From Desulfogranum mediterraneum DSM 13871 (GTDB lineage: Bacteria > Desulfobacterota > Desulfobulbia > Desulfobulbales > Desulfobulbaceae): a DNA stretch of 64,000 nt. This document shows positions 43,407 through 52,291 of this stretch, in pieces. The notes beneath the pieces were generated by a model. That model was not told the DNA's origin, did not search any database, and was given only the letters and a program-made list of their open reading frames with translations. The first letter of the stretch is position 1; each line of letters begins with the position of its first letter. Location: positions 161,134-225,133 of the forward strand of contig NZ_KE387007.1 of the NCBI RefSeq assembly GCF_000429965.1. Direction: 5' to 3'. Position numbers and translations under genes: made by a program.

Positions 43407-43585
43407 GGGCAGGGGAGGTTGGGATCGGGTGCTGCAGGTGTCTGGCACCTGGCGTCTGGCGGCGGGTAGCGTTTCTGCCGAGTTCCCGGAGGAGAGCTTC
43501 GAGTCTCACTCCGGGTCTGGCAGGGCGGCCAATTATCCAAGATGATAGTAATAGCGTGTGAATGGATCACTAAGGTTTTGATGGC

Positions 43586-45904
43586 ATGAAGATTACAGAA
43601 TTGATAGGCAACACTCCCTTGGTTGAGCTGCCCAGACTGGGTACCGACCCCAAGGTGCAGCTCTTTGGCAAACTGGAATCCAGCAACCCCGGGGGCTCGA
43701 TCAAGGATCGAGTGGCCCTGTCCATGGTGGAGGCCGCCGAGAGAAGCGGCGAGCTGACCCGTGACAAGATCCTCCTGGAGGCGACCAGCGGTAATACCGG
43801 GATCGGGATCGCCATGGTCTGTGCCGCCAAGCAGTACCGCTGCCAGTTGATCATGCCCGAGTCGGCCTCCATTGAACGCCGCCTGATCATGCAGGCCTAT
43901 GGTGCCGAGATTATCCTCACCCCTGCCAAGAGGTCCACCGATGGCGCCATCGAAAAGGCCTATGCCATGGCCCGGGAGCATCCTGATCTCTACTGCCTGG
44001 CCGATCAGTTCAACAACCAGGCCAACTGGCAGGCCCACTATAACTCCACCGGACCAGAGATCTGGGAACAGAGCGGCGGCCGGGTAAGCGACATCATCGT
44101 CACCCTGGGCACCTCGGGTACGGCCATGGGCTTGTCCCGCTGGTTCAGGGATCATCACCCCGAAGTACGGGTGATCGCGGTGGAGCCCTACCTGGGCCAT
44201 AAGATCCAGGGGCTGAAGAACATGAAGGAGTCCTACAAACCCGGGATCTTTGATAAGACCATCCCCAGCGCCATCGTCAACATCGCCGATGAGGACGCCT
44301 TTGCCACCGTCCGCAGGCTGGCCGCCGAAGAGGGTATCTTTGCCGGGATGAGCAGCGGTGCCGCCGCCTTTGCAGCCATGGAGCGGGCCAAGGAACTCGA
44401 GGAGGGCTATATCGTGGTCATCCTGCCCGATGGCGGGGAGCGCTACCTGAGCACGCCGCTGTTTGTTCCCCAGAAGAAGACGGCGGAACAGGGGTCGCAG
44501 CTGAAGTTCTTCAACACCATGTCCCGGAAAAAAGAGCGCTTTGAGCCGGTCAACAAGGAGCGGGTCACCCTCTATGCCTGCGGGCCAACCGCCTATACCC
44601 CGCCCAACATGGCCCATCTCAGACGTTTTGTGGTGGCCGATATCATGGCCCGTTACCTGCGCTACCGGGAGTATACGGTGGAGTCCTACATGAACTTCAC
44701 CGACCTGGACGACAACACCATCGCCGGTGCCGAGGCCGCCGGGATGGAGCTCAAGGCCTATACCGGCGGTTTCATCGATCAGTTTCTCAAGGCTGCCGAG
44801 ATCCTGGGTGTGGAAGAGTCCACCGGCTACCCTCTGGCCTCCGATCATGTAGAGGATATGATCGAGATCGCCCATGAATTGATCCACAAGGGCTATGCCT
44901 ACGAGAAGCATGGCTCCATCTACTTTGATATCTCCAAGTTCAAGCGGTACGGCCGACTCTCAGGTATCGATCTCAGCAAGATCCGGGTGGGCAGGACTGT
45001 TGACCTGGATAACTACGAGAAGGACAACCCCCGCGACTTCACCCTCCTGAAACGCTCCACCCTGGCAGAGTTGAAGAAGGGGATCTTTTTTGAAACCGAC
45101 TGGGGCAACGTCCGGCCGGGCTGGCATATCGAGTGTTCGGCCATGTCCACCCGCTACCTGGGCGAGACCATAGATATCCATACCGCAGGCCAGGATCTGG
45201 TCTTTCCCCACCATGAGAACGAGATCGCCATTGCCGAGTCCCTGACCGGCAAGCCCCTGGCCAACTACTGGGTGCACTCCGGCCTGTTGCTGCGCGACGG
45301 CAAGAAGATGGCCGATGATTCCGAGAACGGTGTTACCCTGCAGGAGGTGCTGGACAGGGGCTACAGCGGCCGAGAGGTGCGTTTCATGCTCCTGGGTGTT
45401 CACTACCGCAAGCCTCTCCATTTCTCCTACAAACGTCTGGAGAGTGCCAGGAGCGCCCTCAAGCGGATCGATGCCTTTACCCGCAAGATCCTCTGTCTGC
45501 CGGTGGGGCTGCCCCATCCCCAGGTGGCCACCTATATCTCTGCCCTGGAGAGCCGCTTCAGTGAGGCCATGGATGATGATATCAACACCTCCGGAGCCAT
45601 CGGGGCCCTGTTTGACTTCTTGCGAAAGGTCAACCCCGTCATCCAGTCCAGTCACCTGGATCAGGAGCAGAAAAACGATATCCTGGAGGTGCTGGGTTCC
45701 ATTAACAAGGTGCTGGGCTTCCTCCAGCTTGAGCAGTCCCCCCTGAGTCCGGAGATCGATCGCCTGATCCACCAGCGTGAGCGGGCCCGGCAGTTGAAGG
45801 ACTGGACCGCCGCCGACTCGGTGCGGGAGCAACTCCTCCGCAAGGGGATCACGGTCCAGGATTCCGCCACCGGCCCGATCTGGGAGCGGGCAGACCAGGA
45901 GTAG
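43586..45904 (+). CDS. Cysteine synthase/cysteinyl-tRNA synthetase-like fusion
   Basis: A 772-residue two-enzyme fusion. Residues 1-300 are a CysK/CysM-type PLP enzyme (O-acetylserine to cysteine): GNTPLVELP, PLP lysine 40 in NPGGSIKDR, EATSGNTGIGIA, and the phosphate loop GTSGTAMG. Residues about 305-772 match class I cysteinyl-tRNA synthetase over the full length: FFNTMSRKKERFEPV, zinc ligands in YACGPT (Cys332), PGWHIECSAM and FPHHENEIA. Two signatures are changed: HIGH reads NMAH (341-344) and KMSKS reads KMADD (574-578). The cysteine site is kept, so it may activate cysteine for something other than, or besides, tRNA. No frameshift joins the parts. It lies 134 bp before tRNA-Arg. Whether a normal cysS exists elsewhere decides its role. 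Confidence 0.9.
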   Translation: MKITELIGNTPLVELPRLGTDPKVQLFGKLESSNPGGSIKDRVALSMVEAAERSGELTRDKILLEATSGNTGIGIAMVCAAKQYRCQLIMPESASIERRLIMQAYGAEIILTPAKRSTDGAIEKAYAMAREHPDLYCLADQFNNQANWQAHYNSTGPEIWEQSGGRVSDIIVTLGTSGTAMGLSRWFRDHHPEVRVIAVEPYLGHKIQGLKNMKESYKPGIFDKTIPSAIVNIADEDAFATVRRLAAEEGIFAGMSSGAAAFAAMERAKELEEGYIVVILPDGGERYLSTPLFVPQKKTAEQGSQLKFFNTMSRKKERFEPVNKERVTLYACGPTAYTPPNMAHLRRFVVADIMARYLRYREYTVESYMNFTDLDDNTIAGAEAAGMELKAYTGGFIDQFLKAAEILGVEESTGYPLASDHVEDMIEIAHELIHKGYAYEKHGSIYFDISKFKRYGRLSGIDLSKIRVGRTVDLDNYEKDNPRDFTLLKRSTLAELKKGIFFETDWGNVRPGWHIECSAMSTRYLGETIDIHTAGQDLVFPHHENEIAIAESLTGKPLANYWVHSGLLLRDGKKMADDSENGVTLQEVLDRGYSGREVRFMLLGVHYRKPLHFSYKRLESARSALKRIDAFTRKILCLPVGLPHPQVATYISALESRFSEAMDDDINTSGAIGALFDFLRKVNPVIQSSHLDQEQKNDILEVLGSINKVLGFLQLEQSPLSPEIDRLIHQRERARQLKDWTAADSVREQLLRKGITVQDSATGPIWERADQE

Positions 45905-45989
45905 GGAGAGCGGAGCAGATCGGATCAGGCCGGCAGGGCCCTCTCTGCTGGTGAGCCTGAAGGCCCGGCAAATTTATTTGCCTATTTGC

Positions 45990-46018
45990 TTGCCTTCCTG
46001 GCGAATTCCCGGTACATT
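45990..46018 (+). promoter_or_regulatory. Sigma70-type promoter of tRNA-Arg
   Basis: A -35 box TTGCCT and -10 box TACATT are separated by 17 bp and lie 21 bp before the tRNA, as expected for a short 5' leader. Confidence 0.7.
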
Positions 46019-46038
46019 CCGTTCCGGAAAAAATATGT

Positions 46039-46115
46039 GCGCCAGTAGCTCAGTTGGATAGAGCAACGGCCTTCTAAGCCGTAGGCCGGGGGTTCGAATC
46101 CTCCCTGGCGCGCCA
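46039..46115 (+). tRNA. tRNA-Arg (anticodon TCT)
   Basis: A 77-base cloverleaf: acceptor arms GCGCCAG and CTGGCGC pair fully, D-arm GCTC/GAGC, anticodon stem ACGGC/GCCGT with loop CTTCTAA (TCT at 46073-46075, reading AGA), T-arm GGGGG-TTCGAAT-CCTCC. The 3' CCA is encoded. tRNA 3' ends are common integration targets and an accessory patch starts right after it, but no repeat of the tRNA end was found. Confidence 0.97.
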
Positions 46116-46123
46116 TTTATATC

Positions 46124-46159
46124 AAGCACTTAGCTCTTTTTTGGGTTAGGTGCTTTTTT
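46124..46159 (+). terminator. Intrinsic terminator after tRNA-Arg
   Basis: A nine-pair stem (AAGCACTTA with TAGGTGCTT, one G-T pair) and a 14-base loop are followed by six T residues, nine bases past the CCA end. Confidence 0.8.
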
Positions 46160-46429
46160 GTTTGGTTACATGGGGTTTTCCCTTTTGAAATTATCGTTCC
46201 TGGATTTTGCCGTAATGTCTTTTTCTGAGAGGACAGCTCCCCCTCAGCCACCCCAGATTGATTTTTCCGTTTAAGTCTGCACCTTTTACGGGATTCCAGA
46301 TCTGCCGCAACGCTGTTTTATTACCCTCGGTGGGGGCAATTGAACCAATTCAGATTCGGATTTGTTAACAGTCCGTATTTCAACCGCCCTGCTGCCCTCT
46401 TTTTATGTTTCCCCTGCTACCTCTCCGTC

Positions 46430-46802
46430 TTTTTAGCGAATTGTCCAGCAGTTACTTAGCTTAGGGTGCGGATTGTTGTTGCGCTTGACCATTGAAAAAT
46501 CCTTGGGCATATCGACGATGGGTTCAATAGTTCAAACGCCTTCTACAGCAGCCATGACTTGCCCTTTTCCGTCAGAAATAAGCTATATGGCAATAGTTGT
46601 ACAAACCTTGGCTGGCAAGGTTGTATTGTCCTTGGCGGCCACATTAACCGACACTTCATCTTGCTCATCAATTGTTCATACGAATGCTGCTTGGTATTCG
46701 TTTAGGGCCATATTGGCTGCCTCTTTATGCGTTGATTGTTGAATTTGAACGGCATTAAACCATTTCCGAAAATGATTACCACTAATCCTCAGCCACATTT
46801 AT
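46430..46802 (-). pseudogene. Decayed frame of unknown identity
   Basis: Read from about 46799 leftward, the minus strand gives MWLRISGNHFRKWFNAVQIQ, then QSTHKEAANMALNEYQAAFV, a TGA stop, TIDEQDEVSVNVAAKDNTTL, a TAG stop, and LISDGKGQVMAAVEGV before a further TGA. The residue pattern between stops is protein-like (balanced charge, helical spacing), which suggests an old gene broken by point mutations. I do not recognise the family. The IS lies immediately upstream of its start and may have cut off its promoter or N terminus. Confidence 0.35.
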
Positions 46803-46876
46803 TTTGGGGGGTAGTCACTAAATGACTAACCGACCATATCATAATCCACCAAGATCAAAACAAACGGGGGATTATC

Positions 46877-48050
46877 ATGGCAAAGAATTCAATTCAGTTC
46901 CAAAAAGGCTTGAGTTTGACCAATTTTCTTGCTCAGTACGGTGACGAAGAAAAATGCTATCAAGCTCTGTTTACATTCCGATGGCCCCGGGGCTTTGTAT
47001 GTCCCAGGTGCGGACATGCGGGGCACTGTCAAATTGCATCTCGTAAGGTTCTTCAATGCAATTATTGCCATACTCAAACATCGTTGACTGCCGGGACCAT
47101 ATTTGCATCAACGAAATTACCGCTTACAGTCTGGTTCCTTGCGATATACCTTGTCACTCAAGCCAAAGTTGGCATTTACTCATTGCACCTTGGCCGCACC
47201 CTTGGAGTATCTGCAAATACAGCGCTTCGCATAAAACATAAACTCCAACAGGCAATGAAGGAAAGAGATGATACCCAACCACTGAAAGAACTGGTGGTTA
47301 TTGACAGCAATTTCCGATTTAAGATATCTCGCTAATGTTACGTAACTTTTTCCGAGGCGATTCGTAAAGAAAAGATCGTTAAAATAGTCAGTTAGATTCA
47401 TACCTGAAGGACATGTTGACATCAATGAGCTAACTTGTTGATTTGGCAAGATATTAGTTTGCTAACGCCACGTTAATTAACAACACGATAACAATTACTT
47501 ACTCAACAAAAGTAATAACTGGGTTATTGACGACGCATATTGGGGCGGAAAGAAGAATGACGGGATCCGAGGCCGTGGAGCTACAGGTAAAACACCCTTT
47601 GTGGCATCAATTTCACTCACCGATAAAGGCCACCCTGTCAAAATGCGTCTGAGTCGAGTGACTGGATTTACAAAACAAGAACTGAAAGCATGGGCAAAAA
47701 AGCACCTGTCCCCTAAAACGTTGGTAGTATCAGATGGCCTCAACTGTTTCCCCGCTGTCAAGAAAGCTGATTGCAAGCACGAACCGATTATTTCCCGTAC
47801 AGACAACGGGTATGATGAGTATGGTGTTTTTAAATGGGTCAATGTCATGATCGGTAATGTTAAAAATGCATTACATGGAACGTACCATCACGTGAGTCCA
47901 CGCCACCTGCCACGGTATCTTGCAAAGTTTTGCTATCGATTCAACCGGAGGTTTGATTTGCACACCATGGTTGATCGCTTGGCATACGTGGCGATGCGGA
48001 CTCCGCCAATGCCACAGCGCCTCTTAAAGTTGGCTGAAGTTCGTTGGTAA
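46877..48050 (+). pseudogene. IS1595-type transposase, interrupted
   Basis: The first part (46877-47304) encodes 140-odd residues: start MAKNSIQFQKGLSLTNFL, a zinc ribbon with CPRCGHAGHCQIASRK and CNYCHTQTSLTAGTIF, and the helix region ending KELVVID. The second part resumes at 47522 with IDDAYWGGKKNDGIRGRG, then VVSDGLNCFPAV (second catalytic Asp) and ends with PPMPQRLLKLAEVRW. Together they form a full IS1595 (ISXO2-like) transposase with zinc finger and DDE/N core; the first catalytic Asp sits exactly at the insertion point. Removing 47305-47521 and one copy of the duplicated nine bases rejoins the frame without change. In the present state a stop occurs shortly after the junction (47333-47335). 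Confidence 0.88.
47305..47521. mobile_element. 217-bp non-autonomous element (MITE-like)
   Basis: The insert is bounded by perfect 9-bp direct repeats GGTTATTGA (47296-47304 and 47522-47530), a target-site duplication. Its ends are CAGCAATTTCC and, in reverse complement, CAGTTATTACT, imperfect inverted repeats opening with CAG. It is AT-rich and encodes no protein. The 9-bp duplication suits mobilisation by a DDE transposase encoded elsewhere; the family is not identified. Confidence 0.8.
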
Positions 48051-48405
48051 TCACTTTTCCGAAAAACTCCACCCTTCTTTAAGGACCTGCATACAACCTC
48101 GACGATTACGGGATGAGCAGAGTCTTGCCGTCTAACTATCAGCTTAAAACTTCCCGCCGCTCTAGAAAATATAGAGGCTTGGTTAAAGGAAGACCTTACT
48201 CCCTGCTATCTGGGAAAAACGCTCGGCGGAGTGCTTTGCAAGGGCTGAAGATGCCATGGGGAAGGGCACACCTCTGCTCTCTCCAGGAGCTTGTCTTTCT
48301 CGGAGCAGATCGCTACAGTGGCGGAGACGAGTGTGAAACCATAGGATGCTGCTGCCTGTTGCCGTTGAGCCGAGTTGGTGAGACGAAAGAGACGTGGAGG
48401 AAGGA
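48051..48405. other. Intergenic stretch right of the IS
   Basis: The first 30 bp belong to the right end of the IS. GC content rises again towards the GNAT gene. A frame at 48113-48418 lacks a ribosome site and any domain. No RNA gene is recognised. Confidence 0.4.
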
Positions 48406-48906
48406 GTGGAGAGCGTAGAGTTGAAGGGCTACCTGCCCGGGGCCATAGGGCGGATTACCGAGCTGCATGCCGATTACTACTGCAGCCGCTGGGGCCTGGG
48501 GCCGCGCTTTGAGGCGGGGATTGCGGCAGGTCTCAGTGAGTTGATCTCTCGTTACGATGAAGAGCGCGCCCGTCTCTGGACCGTGGTCAGTGAGGGGCGG
48601 GTGGAAGGCTCCATTGCCATCGACTCCAGGGATCTCGCGGCCCGGGGTGCCTTTCTGCGCTGGTTTATCCTGGCCCCGGAACTCCAGGGGCAGGGGCTGG
48701 GCAGGAGGCTGCTGAGCGAGGCGGTCTCTTTTTGCCGGGCCAAGGGCTATGGCCGTATTTATCTCTGGACCTTTCCCGGGCTGCATCATTCCCGTCGGCT
48801 CTATCAGAGCCTTGGTTTTCAGCTGGCAGAAGAACGTCCCGGCTGCCAGTGGGGGACGGAGATGGTTGAGCAGCAACTTGTCCTGGAGCTCGGGGAACGG
48901 ATCTAG
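48406..48906 (+). CDS. GNAT-family N-acetyltransferase
   Basis: A 166-residue single-domain acetyltransferase. The acetyl-CoA site is shown by [20 protein letters not shown], the family's Q/R-x-x-G-x-G/A loop, followed by [20 protein letters not shown] and the C-terminal [16 protein letters not shown]. The N-terminal part ([19 protein letters not shown]) is typical of stand-alone or MarR-linked GNAT proteins. I chose GTG at 48406, which has GGAGG five bases upstream; another in-frame GTG lies 12 bases earlier. The gene ends head-on with the hybrid kinase gene, overlapping it by four bases. The substrate is unknown. Confidence 0.83.
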   Translation: MESVELKGYLPGAIGRITELHADYYCSRWGLGPRFEAGIAAGLSELISRYDEERARLWTVVSEGRVEGSIAIDSRDLAARGAFLRWFILAPELQGQGLGRRLLSEAVSFCRAKGYGRIYLWTFPGLHHSRRLYQSLGFQLAEERPGCQWGTEMVEQQLVLELGERI

Positions 48907-51740
48907 GGGGAGGCGGCGTCTCCTCTGAAGCTTTTTAAGATCTGGTCAAGATCGTCGGTCTGGTAGGGCTTCTTCAGGGTGGTGAGGAAGCCGTGTTCCC
49001 GGTAGTTGAGCATGACCGGGTCCTTGCCGTCGCCGCTGCAGGCCACCATCCGTGCCTGGGGATGTCTGCTCCGCAAGGCCTGGCTGGCTTCCAGTCCTCC
49101 CATGCCTCCCGGGATATTGAGATCAAGGATCACCAGGTCATAGGGCTGCTGTTGTTCATAGGCCTGCTGGTATCGTTCTACGACCATTGCCCCGTCTCTG
49201 ACCGTATCCACCCGGCTGCCCAGGTTTTCGATGATGATTGCGGCAATCTGGAGGATTGCCGCATCATCATCGAGGAGAAGCACCCTCCTGGCGGCCGGAG
49301 GATTTTGAGCCGGTTCATCCATTGCTTCCCGTGGGCGATCCTGCTGGTGGAGGGAGAACAGGGTCCCGACCCCTCGGGCGAGTGCTTCCAACTCGGCCCG
49401 GAACCCGGATGAGATCTGTTGGCTCTTGGCCTGTTGATAGAGTCGTTGGGCCTCTTCCGCCCAGGCAAAGAGACCGCATTGCAGTAAGCTGCCCTTGATG
49501 GCATGCAGGGTTCCAGCCAGGGGCGACCATGCCTGCTTGGCCGCTGCTTCCAGAGCCCTGTCCAGGTTGCTGTTGATGTTGAGGGAGCAGGTTTGGAGAA
49601 AATGGTGGATCTGTTCCTCGTGTAAGTTTGCTGAAGATTTAAGAAACTTGACGATATCATCCCGGCTGGCCGGCTGCTGCGGCGTGGCCTGGGCAGGGTC
49701 CTTGACAGGCTCCGGCAAGGCCGGAGTCGCCTCCCCGGTGGGGAGGGGTGGACCTCCCTGGAGCACCTCGCTAAAGGTGAGCTCCAGTTGTTCCAGTTGA
49801 AAGGGCTTGGGGATATAGGCATCCATGCCGGCATCAAGGCAGAGTGCCTTGTCGCTGCCCAGGGCATGGGCCGTCAGGGCAATGATGGGCAGGTGCTTGT
49901 CGGTCAGCTGGGCGGAGAGTCGCTGCTCCAGATCCGGGGAGAGCTTGTGGCCTGAGGGCCGGCCCTGTTCGATGTTTCGGATGATCTGGGTGGTGGTAAT
50001 TCCATCCATAAGGGGCATCTGGACATCCATCAGCATCAGGGTAAACTGCTTTTCGGCCAGCAGCTCCAAGGCCTCCAGGCCGTTTTCCGCCGTGCTCACC
50101 CGGTGCTTCTCTTCCAGGATCATGCAGGCCAGGTCCCGGTTGACCTCATTGTCGTCCGCCACCAGCACCTCAAGTCCCTGAAGGGCGGCGATCGCTGCCG
50201 GTCGTTCAGGGGTGGGTTGTTGAGCCTGGGGATGATAGGGCTCCAGGCCAACGGTAAAGTGGAAGGTCGAGCCCTCTCCCAGTCGGCTGTCCACCCAGAT
50301 TCGTCCGCCCATCAGTCCGACCAGCTGTTTGGAGATGGCCAGGCCCAGGCCGGTTCCCCCGAACTGACGTACATAGCTGCTGTCTGCCTGTTCAAAGCTG
50401 TTAAAGATCGTCTCCTGTTTTTCCGGGGAGATGCCGATGCCGGTATCGCTGACGCTGAAGTGGAGGCACGGTCCCTGGTGGTCGCCTTTTTGGCTGGCCG
50501 CCTTGATGCAAATGGTCCCGCTCTGGGTGAACTTGATGGCATTGCCCACCAGGTTGAGCAGGACCTGCTGGAGGCGAAGCTTGTCACCCAGGTAGAAGCC
50601 GGCCAGTCCCTCTTCCCGCTCTATCCTGAGCGTGATTTCTTTTTCCAGGGCCAGCATGTTCAGGGTGGAGACGATGGACTCCAGGACGGTGGGCAGGTTA
50701 AAGGGCATGGGGTTGAGTTGCATCTGGCCGGCTTCGATCTTGGAAAAGTCGAGGATATCGTTGAGTATCCCCAAGAGGCTGTCCGCCGACTGCTTGATGG
50801 TTCGCAGGAGGCTGCGCTGTTTATCTTCGACCGCCCTGTTGAAGGCCAGGCTGGACATGCCGATGATGGCATTCATCGGGGTGCGGATCTCATGGCTCAT
50901 GTTGGCCAGGAACTGGGACTTGGCAGTGTTGGCTGCCTGGGCCTGTTCGGCCAGGACCAGGGCCTCGTCCCGGGCCTCCTGGAGTTGGGCCGTGCGTTGG
51001 CGGACCTGTTCCTCCAACTCCGCGTCCCGCTGCTGGATCCGGCTGAGCATCTCGTTGAAGCCCGAAGAGAGCAGGCCGAATTCATCCTGGGACTCGCAGT
51101 TGGCTCTGAGGGCGTAGTCTTTCTTGGTGGTGACCTGACTGATGATCTCCACCAGGTCGTGGACCGGGCGGGTGACCAGGCTGTGTAGCCGACCGGCCAG
51201 GATCAGGGCCAGGATCAGGCCGCCGATGATAATCATCAGGGCATAGCTCCCTGCCCAGAGCAGCATCTGATAGAGTGCCTCCATGCTTGCCTGGAGATAG
51301 AGGGAGCCGATCTGTTCACCATCCACCATGATGGGCTGGAGGATATCGATATGGCTGTTGTGGAAGGCGTAGCCCTGGAGGGATAACTCCCGGCGGATAG
51401 GGTCAGACCAGGGTTCGGTGAGCGTCTGGTCGCGGTTCTCTCTGGCGACTACGGTCTGGTCCTGGTTAAGGACGGCTGCCTGGAGGATGTCCTCTTTCTG
51501 GCGGAGTGCCTGCAGGATCCGCTGCAGTCCCTCCTGGTCCTGAAAGAGCAGGGCTGCGGCGCTGTTGTCGCTGGTGATCTTTGCCAGACCCTTGAGCTCC
51601 TGCAAGGCCCTGGACTGGTAGAGACGCCATTGCCCCACCATGGCCACCGCCGAGGAGAGCAGGAGGATGATGGTGCAGACGCTGAAGATAATCAGGTTGA
51701 GTTTTTGTTTGACCGGCAGGTCCTGGATAGCGCGTCTCAT
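48903..51740 (-). CDS. Hybrid sensor kinase (CHASE8-HAMP-HisKA-HATPase-REC-Hpt-REC)
   Basis: A 945-residue phosphorelay kinase. Helices at about 15-37 and 165-190 enclose a CHASE8-like periplasmic domain ([20 protein letters not shown]). HAMP and a coiled coil follow. The phosphoacceptor His is in [15 protein letters not shown] (about 281), ATP boxes in [13 protein letters not shown] and [12 protein letters not shown], receiver 1 with Asp in [13 protein letters not shown] (about 572), Hpt with His in [12 protein letters not shown] (about 746) and receiver 2 with Asp in [13 protein letters not shown]. All relay residues are present. Its ATG overlaps the yfiR stop (ATGA). Proteins with this input domain work with periplasmic YfiR-like proteins; the receptor-YfiR-kinase operon suggests sensing of something at the outer membrane. 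Confidence 0.92.
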   Translation of the reverse strand: MRRAIQDLPVKQKLNLIIFSVCTIILLLSSAVAMVGQWRLYQSRALQELKGLAKITSDNSAAALLFQDQEGLQRILQALRQKEDILQAAVLNQDQTVVARENRDQTLTEPWSDPIRRELSLQGYAFHNSHIDILQPIMVDGEQIGSLYLQASMEALYQMLLWAGSYALMIIIGGLILALILAGRLHSLVTRPVHDLVEIISQVTTKKDYALRANCESQDEFGLLSSGFNEMLSRIQQRDAELEEQVRQRTAQLQEARDEALVLAEQAQAANTAKSQFLANMSHEIRTPMNAIIGMSSLAFNRAVEDKQRSLLRTIKQSADSLLGILNDILDFSKIEAGQMQLNPMPFNLPTVLESIVSTLNMLALEKEITLRIEREEGLAGFYLGDKLRLQQVLLNLVGNAIKFTQSGTICIKAASQKGDHQGPCLHFSVSDTGIGISPEKQETIFNSFEQADSSYVRQFGGTGLGLAISKQLVGLMGGRIWVDSRLGEGSTFHFTVGLEPYHPQAQQPTPERPAAIAALQGLEVLVADDNEVNRDLACMILEEKHRVSTAENGLEALELLAEKQFTLMLMDVQMPLMDGITTTQIIRNIEQGRPSGHKLSPDLEQRLSAQLTDKHLPIIALTAHALGSDKALCLDAGMDAYIPKPFQLEQLELTFSEVLQGGPPLPTGEATPALPEPVKDPAQATPQQPASRDDIVKFLKSSANLHEEQIHHFLQTCSLNINSNLDRALEAAAKQAWSPLAGTLHAIKGSLLQCGLFAWAEEAQRLYQQAKSQQISSGFRAELEALARGVGTLFSLHQQDRPREAMDEPAQNPPAARRVLLLDDDAAILQIAAIIIENLGSRVDTVRDGAMVVERYQQAYEQQQPYDLVILDLNIPGGMGGLEASQALRSRHPQARMVACSGDGKDPVMLNYREHGFLTTLKKPYQTDDLDQILKSFRGDAASP

Positions 51741-52282
51741 GGTTTGGCCTCCATCACTTCGATGGCCAGGGAGAGCAGGCGGGAGTCGATGCGTATTCGG
51801 CTCTGCTTGGCACTGTTGAGGTTGATGATGAAGCGTAACCTCCCCCTCACCGGGATGAACTGAATCATCCCGCCCTGTTGGGAGAAGTTTTTTTCCTCTG
51901 CCACCGTGACGATCGCTTGCCCTGCGAGTCTGTGCAGGAAAGGGGTGATCTGGCCGGGGTCAGGTGGGGCAAGGTAGAGGATCTGGCATTGTCCGATACT
52001 GGCAAGGTCGGGGTAGTACTCGATGAGGATGGGGTGCTCCTGGATGCGTTTGCCCTGGAGTTTGTTCAGCTGAGCGGCAAAACGGCTGTCCCCCAGAACT
52101 CCGATGGTCAGCGGGCTCGTTGCCTGGGCAAAGGTCCCCTCGGGCCAGTGAATAAACTTGGCAAAGTTGAAGAGGTAGGCAGCCTTCACCTTGTCGGCCG
52201 CAGGGTTGTCGGCCCCGGCCGGGGCCGACAACCCTGCGGAGAGCAGCAGGAGGAGCAGGATGGAGAAGAGTCGACTGGGCAA
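51737..52282 (-). CDS. YfiR family periplasmic protein
   Basis: A 181-residue exported protein of the YfiR (DUF4154) family. Signal peptide: [20 protein letters not shown]. The mature part opens with the family signature [20 protein letters not shown] and has [57 protein letters not shown] and the C-terminal [20 protein letters not shown]. In Pseudomonas YfiR represses a CHASE8 diguanylate cyclase across the periplasm; here the CHASE8 partner is the kinase encoded next. The signal-peptide junction is coded by a 42-bp perfect palindrome, so the mRNA would carry a very stable 5' hairpin. The gene is coupled to the kinase by an ATGA overlap and lies nine bases after the receptor gene. Confidence 0.9.
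   Translation of the reverse strand: MPSRLFSILLLLLLSAGLSAPAGADNPAADKVKAAYLFNFAKFIHWPEGTFAQATSPLTIGVLGDSRFAAQLNKLQGKRIQEHPILIEYYPDLASIGQCQILYLAPPDPGQITPFLHRLAGQAIVTVAEEKNFSQQGGMIQFIPVRGRLRFIINLNSAKQSRIRIDSRLLSLAIEVMEAKP
52198..52239. repeat. 42-bp perfect palindrome inside yfiR
   Basis: The two 21-base arms are exact reverse complements with no loop (left arm begins CCGCAGGGTTGTCGGCCCCG). It encodes the end of the signal peptide and first mature residues ([11 protein letters not shown]). The direct string GTCGGCC recurs beside it. The RNA would fold into a GC-rich stem of about 19 pairs. Confidence 0.95.
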
Positions 52283-52291
52283 GCTCAGCTC

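Larger units (their letters stand above)
46116..46802. other. AT-richer accessory stretch between tRNA-Arg and the IS
   Basis: Lower GC than the rest of the window. It holds the tRNA terminator and a decayed minus-strand frame (listed separately). A plus-strand frame at 46473-46742 is the antisense shadow of that remnant. No integrase is seen. Confidence 0.5.
46803..48085 (+). mobile_element. IS1595-family insertion sequence, split by a second element
   Basis: The element includes the transposase gene and short non-coding ends. The left edge is near GGGGTAGTCACTAAATGACT (about 46807) and the right edge near ACTCCACCCTTC (about 48076), whose reverse complement GGGTGGAGT only weakly mirrors the left end, so the borders are approximate. 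Its GC content is below the window average. The transposase is split by a 217-bp insertion, so the copy is inactive unless helped in trans. Confidence 0.7.

Noticed and set aside
43474-43492. TGGCAC motif before the CysK-CysRS gene as a sigma54 promoter
   Set aside because: The -12 element at the right spacing is absent (GTCT instead of TTGC).
46039-46115. tRNA-Arg as attachment site of a genomic island
   Set aside because: The following patch is AT-richer and has an IS, but there is no integrase and no repeat of the tRNA 3' end in the window.
46473-46742. 89-codon plus frame after tRNA-Arg
   Set aside because: It is the antisense of a more protein-like, broken minus-strand frame, and lacks a ribosome site.
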